This document shows, in pieces, positions 6,228 through 8,061 of a stretch of 8,061 bases of DNA. The DNA is from Veillonella sp. (GTDB lineage: Bacteria; Bacillota; Negativicutes; Veillonellales; Veillonellaceae), in contig NZ_DXLG01000071.1 of the NCBI RefSeq assembly GCF_019414865.1, forward strand, positions 1-8,061, given 5' to 3'. Position 1 is the first letter of the stretch. Each line of letters opens with the position of its first letter. The notes beneath the pieces are model-generated. The model was not told where the DNA came from and ran no database searches. It worked only from the letters and a program-made list of their open reading frames with translations. The position numbers and the translations under genes are program-made.

Positions 6228-6429
6228 CTTTTGGTTTTGTTAAAAACTTTAAGACTCTTGTAGCTATCATAATCTTGAATGGCTTTATGGCAGAGAAACG
6301 GGAGGAGAGACGAGCATTCGGCTCTTGTGAGTGTGAAGGCTCGACACCGGTTATATAGATTTCTAGCGGTGGAATAACGAAAGATGAGTTTGTGGTTCAT
6401 CCATAATATTGGTTATATGGAGAGGTAAT
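6228..6429 (+). other. Untranslated leader before leuB
   Basis: About 200 bases without a convincing gene. Small hairpins are possible: CGAGC (6312-6316) with GCTCG (6339-6343), and CACCG (6346-6350) with CGGTG (6367-6371). No promoter with a good -35/-10 pair was found; a CATAAT at 6268 lacks a -35. A 32-codon frame (6279-6377) has no ribosome binding site and is not leucine-rich, so no leader peptide is called. leuB is presumably read by transcripts that pass the upstream palindromic element. Confidence 0.4.
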
Positions 6430-7500
6430 ATGAGCGAAAAGAATATCGTATTGATTCCTGGCGATGGTATCGGTACTGAGATTATTGCTGCAGCGAAGGC
6501 TGTGTGTGATGTGGCTTTTGAGAAAGCCGGTGTAAAAGTTAATTGGATAGATAAAAAAGCGGGCGGTGCGTCTATTGATGCATACGGTGTGCCTTTGACT
6601 GAGGATACTATCGAGGCTTGTAAAGCGGCTGATGCTGTATTGCTTGGCGCTGTAGGTGGTCCTAAATGGGATAATGTAGATCCTGCTATTCGTCCTGAGA
6701 AAGCAATTTTAGGTCTTCGTAAGGAGCTTGGCTTGTTCTGTAACTTGCGTCCTGTAAAAATCTATCCATCCTTGCAAGAGTATTCCCCTCTTAAAAAGGA
6801 ACTCGTACAAGATGTAGATTTCGTTATCGTTCGTGAGTTGACTGGCGGTATTTATTTCGGCGAACGCGAAGAGGCACAAGGGGAAGGTGCTAACGAGTTC
6901 GCATGGGATAAAGAAACATACAGCCGTTACGAAGTAGAGCGCATCATGGACATTGCTATGGAAACAGCTCGCAAACGTAACAAAAAGGTTGTATCTGTAG
7001 ATAAAGCAAATGTATTGGCTTCTTCTCGTTTGTGGCGTAAAATCGCGCAAGAGAAAGCTGCAGCTAATCCAGACATCGCAACAGATTACTTCTACGTAGA
7101 TAATACAGCAATGCAACTCGTTGTAAATCCTGCACAATTCGACGTTATCGTGACAACAAACTTGTTCGGCGATATCTTGTCTGACGAAGGCGCTGTAATC
7201 TCTGGTTCCATCGGGCTTTTACCATCTGCATCCATGGGTACTGGCACAGCATTGTACGAACCAATCCACGGTTCTGCACCAGATATTATGGGCCAAAACT
7301 TGGCGAACCCATTGGGCACAATCTTGTCCGCAGCTATGATGTGCCGTCATTCCCTTGATTTACCTCAAGTGGCTGACGCAATTGAAAAAGCTGTGGACCA
7401 AGTGCTCGTTGATGGTTACCGCACAGGCGATATCTACCGTGACGGTTTAAAACGGGTAGGTACAACAGAAATGGCGCAAGCTGTTATCGAACGTCTATAA
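6430..7500 (+). CDS. leuB: 3-isopropylmalate dehydrogenase
   Basis: LeuB oxidises 3-isopropylmalate with NAD+ to 2-isopropyl-3-oxosuccinate, which decarboxylates to 2-ketoisocaproate. The protein has 356 residues, normal for the family. The start at 6430 follows GGAGAGG (6419-6425); an in-frame GTG-type start seven codons earlier overlaps that site. Visible features are the N-terminal IPGDGIGTE (9-17), substrate-binding Arg97, Arg107 and Arg135 (RELTGGIYFGE, with Tyr142), catalytic Lys192, metal-binding Asp224, Asp248 and Asp252, and the family signature NLFGDILSDEGAVISGSIGLLPSASMG region (244-270). GSAPDIMG with GQNLANP forms the NAD site near 291-303, consistent with NAD preference. The first 140 or so codons use GAT for every Asp and mostly GAG for Glu, while later codons mix GAC and prefer GAA, a visible shift within the gene. 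Confidence 0.97.
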   Translation: MSEKNIVLIPGDGIGTEIIAAAKAVCDVAFEKAGVKVNWIDKKAGGASIDAYGVPLTEDTIEACKAADAVLLGAVGGPKWDNVDPAIRPEKAILGLRKELGLFCNLRPVKIYPSLQEYSPLKKELVQDVDFVIVRELTGGIYFGEREEAQGEGANEFAWDKETYSRYEVERIMDIAMETARKRNKKVVSVDKANVLASSRLWRKIAQEKAAANPDIATDYFYVDNTAMQLVVNPAQFDVIVTTNLFGDILSDEGAVISGSIGLLPSASMGTGTALYEPIHGSAPDIMGQNLANPLGTILSAAMMCRHSLDLPQVADAIEKAVDQVLVDGYRTGDIYRDGLKRVGTTEMAQAVIERL

Positions 7501-7511
7501 TCGTATGAAAC

Positions 7512-7588
7512 AAGGTTTTAAAAAGCTCATAAATTGAGCTAAATCATTTCGGATTCTTATAAAGTGAGCTAAATCATTTCAAAACCTT
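7512..7588. repeat. Tandem 30-bp direct repeat inside an 8-bp inverted repeat
   Basis: TGAGCTAAATCATTTC occurs at 7535-7550 and again at 7565-7580, exactly 30 bp apart; similarity extends left to ATAAA in both. The pair is enclosed by AAGGTTTT (7512-7519) and AAAACCTT (7581-7588). AGCTCA (7524-7529) and TGAGCT (7535-7540) can also form a small hairpin. The second copy abuts the -35 region of the likely SMR promoter. Two sites at almost three helical turns suggest a regulator binding on one face of the DNA. No known operator was recognised. Confidence 0.6.
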
Positions 7589-7620
7589 ATCATATGCGAT
7601 ATAATATATAAGTATTATAT
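7578..7620 (+). promoter_or_regulatory. Candidate promoter of the SMR gene with AT dyad
   Basis: A perfect TATAAT (7600-7605) follows a weak -35 TTCAAA (7578-7583) with a 16-base spacer. The -10 lies in a perfect dyad, ATATAATA (7599-7606) with TATTATAT (7613-7620). The start site would be near 7612, giving a leader of about 65 bases that contains the 7632-7660 hairpin. Without a good -35 the promoter may need an activator. Confidence 0.45.
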
Positions 7621-7631
7621 ATAGACCATAT

Positions 7632-7660
7632 AAAAGAGAGGGATAGTCCCTCTCTTTTTT
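7632..7660 (+). terminator. Perfect Rho-independent terminator
   Basis: AAAAGAGAGGGA (7632-7643) pairs perfectly with TCCCTCTCTTTT (7647-7658) around a TAG loop, ending in a run of six T's (7655-7660). It is the first textbook terminator after leuB and probably ends the leucine operon. It also lies between the candidate SMR promoter and the SMR ribosome binding site (AGGAGG, 7663-7668), so it could act as an attenuator for that gene. Confidence 0.9.
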
Positions 7661-7677
7661 GTAGGAGGTGTTATGTT

Positions 7678-8007
7678 ATGTTATCTTATTTTTTACTTGC
7701 CTTATCTATAGGGCTTGAGCTATTTGCTACGACCATGTTGAAAGCCTCTGATGGCTTTACGAGGCCGTTACAGACCGTTGCTTGTGTGCTTGGCTATGTA
7801 GGATCTTTCTATACATTGACGCATGTACTGAAATATCTTCCGCTTAGTGTTACCTATGCTACTTGGTCTGGCGTAGGCCTCGTGGTGACAGCACTCATTT
7901 CAGTCTTTATCTTTAGTGAGGGCTATAATATTTACACCATTTTGGGGATAGGTCTTATTGTAGTTGGGGTTGTCATCCTTAACTTGTGGGGCAGTGTAGG
8001 AAACTAA
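7678..8007 (+). CDS. Small multidrug resistance (SMR) transporter, EmrE/Qac type
   Basis: This is a 109-residue proton-coupled exporter subunit expected to work as an antiparallel dimer in the inner membrane, extruding hydrophobic or quaternary cations. Four membrane segments lie at about 4-21, 33-50, 58-76 and 85-104. Key EmrE positions fall at the same numbers: Glu14 (proton/substrate site), Tyr40, Tyr60, Trp63 in ATWSGVG, Gly90 and Gly97. The GFTRPL stretch after the first segment also matches EmrE. The WSGVG motif points to the Qac rather than the guanidinium-exporting Gdx (SugE) subtype; actual substrates cannot be read from sequence. AGGAGG (7663-7668) sits 9 bases before ATG 7678; an out-of-frame ATG at 7673 is ignored. 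It is a single gene, not one of a paired heterodimer, at least up to the window edge. It starts 17 bases after a terminator, so it is likely transcribed apart from leuB. Confidence 0.93.
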   Translation: MLSYFLLALSIGLELFATTMLKASDGFTRPLQTVACVLGYVGSFYTLTHVLKYLPLSVTYATWSGVGLVVTALISVFIFSEGYNIYTILGIGLIVVGVVILNLWGSVGN

Positions 8008-8044
8008 TATTATAGCCAGTTTCTATCTTATAAATTAGAATACT

Positions 8045-8061
8045 GTAGATGTAGATGTAGA
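8045..8061 (+). repeat. GTAGAT hexanucleotide tandem repeat (cut by window edge)
   Basis: GTAGAT is repeated twice and a further GTAGA reaches the last base, so at least 2.8 units are present and the run may continue beyond the window. No function is inferred. Confidence 0.5.

Noticed and set aside
6279..6377. 32-codon plus-strand frame as a possible leucine leader peptide
   Set aside because: No ribosome binding site and only four scattered Leu codons, with no run of them; the operon already has a T-box.
6194..6400. 68-residue minus-strand reading frame in the leuD-leuB gap
   Set aside because: No ribosome binding site before its ATG, no recognisable domain, and it overlaps the T-tract of the palindromic element.
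7535..7580. CRISPR array suggested by two repeats 30 bp apart
   Set aside because: Only two 16-bp copies with 14-bp spacing and no cas genes; a pair of operator sites fits better.
7521..7677. Guanidine riboswitch ahead of the SMR gene
   Set aside because: Neither the paired ACGR-loop hairpins of the mini-ykkC (guanidine-II) type nor a ykkC-like core is visible, and the transporter has Qac rather than Gdx features.
8018..8044. Hairpin after the SMR gene as a terminator
   Set aside because: Only an eight-pair, bulged stem and no T-run follows it; the true terminator may lie beyond the window.

Overview
The window looks like chromosomal DNA of an AT-leaning, low-GC Firmicute-type bacterium. 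A T-box leader controls a leucine operon in the order leuA-leuC-leuD-leuB, ribosome binding sites are strong AGGAGG types, and Rho-independent terminators are common. The protein style and gene order suggest the Negativicutes, most likely Veillonella. This is recognition from memory, not a database result.

Layout. (1) Positions 1-1542: a 402-residue TPR-like protein (184-1392, +) with a C-terminal helix-hairpin-helix domain like that of the RNA polymerase alpha subunit. The same 17-bp sequence lies on both sides of it in the same orientation, and it may be a relic insertion-sequence end. (2) Positions 1654-2369: a six-segment membrane protein of the HdeD/DUF308 family on the minus strand, with its own terminator and promoter. 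(3) Positions 2341-2418: a compact divergent promoter region with nested dyad symmetry between the hdeD-like gene and the leucine operon. (4) Positions 2389-7500: the leucine operon. It has a near-consensus promoter, a T-box leader (candidate specifier CUC, a Leu codon) ending in a strong terminator, then leuA, leuC and leuD packed one base apart. A 320-bp structured gap separates these from leuB. (5) Positions 7501-8061: a region of direct repeats, an AT dyad at a -10 box and a perfect terminator hairpin, then a small multidrug resistance (SMR) transporter and a short hexanucleotide repeat at the window edge.

Function. LeuA condenses acetyl-CoA with 2-ketoisovalerate, LeuC/LeuD isomerise 2-isopropylmalate to 3-isopropylmalate, and LeuB oxidises it towards 2-ketoisocaproate. 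Uncharged tRNA-Leu sensed by the T-box would switch the operon on. The other genes have no evident link to leucine synthesis.

The metabolic genes are ordinary. The parts worth a second look are the TPR/alpha-CTD-like fusion between direct repeats, the GC-rich palindromic element splitting leuB from leuACD, the operator-like dyad shared by the divergent promoters, and the attenuator-like arrangement ahead of the SMR gene. I see no convincing new defence or mobile system.
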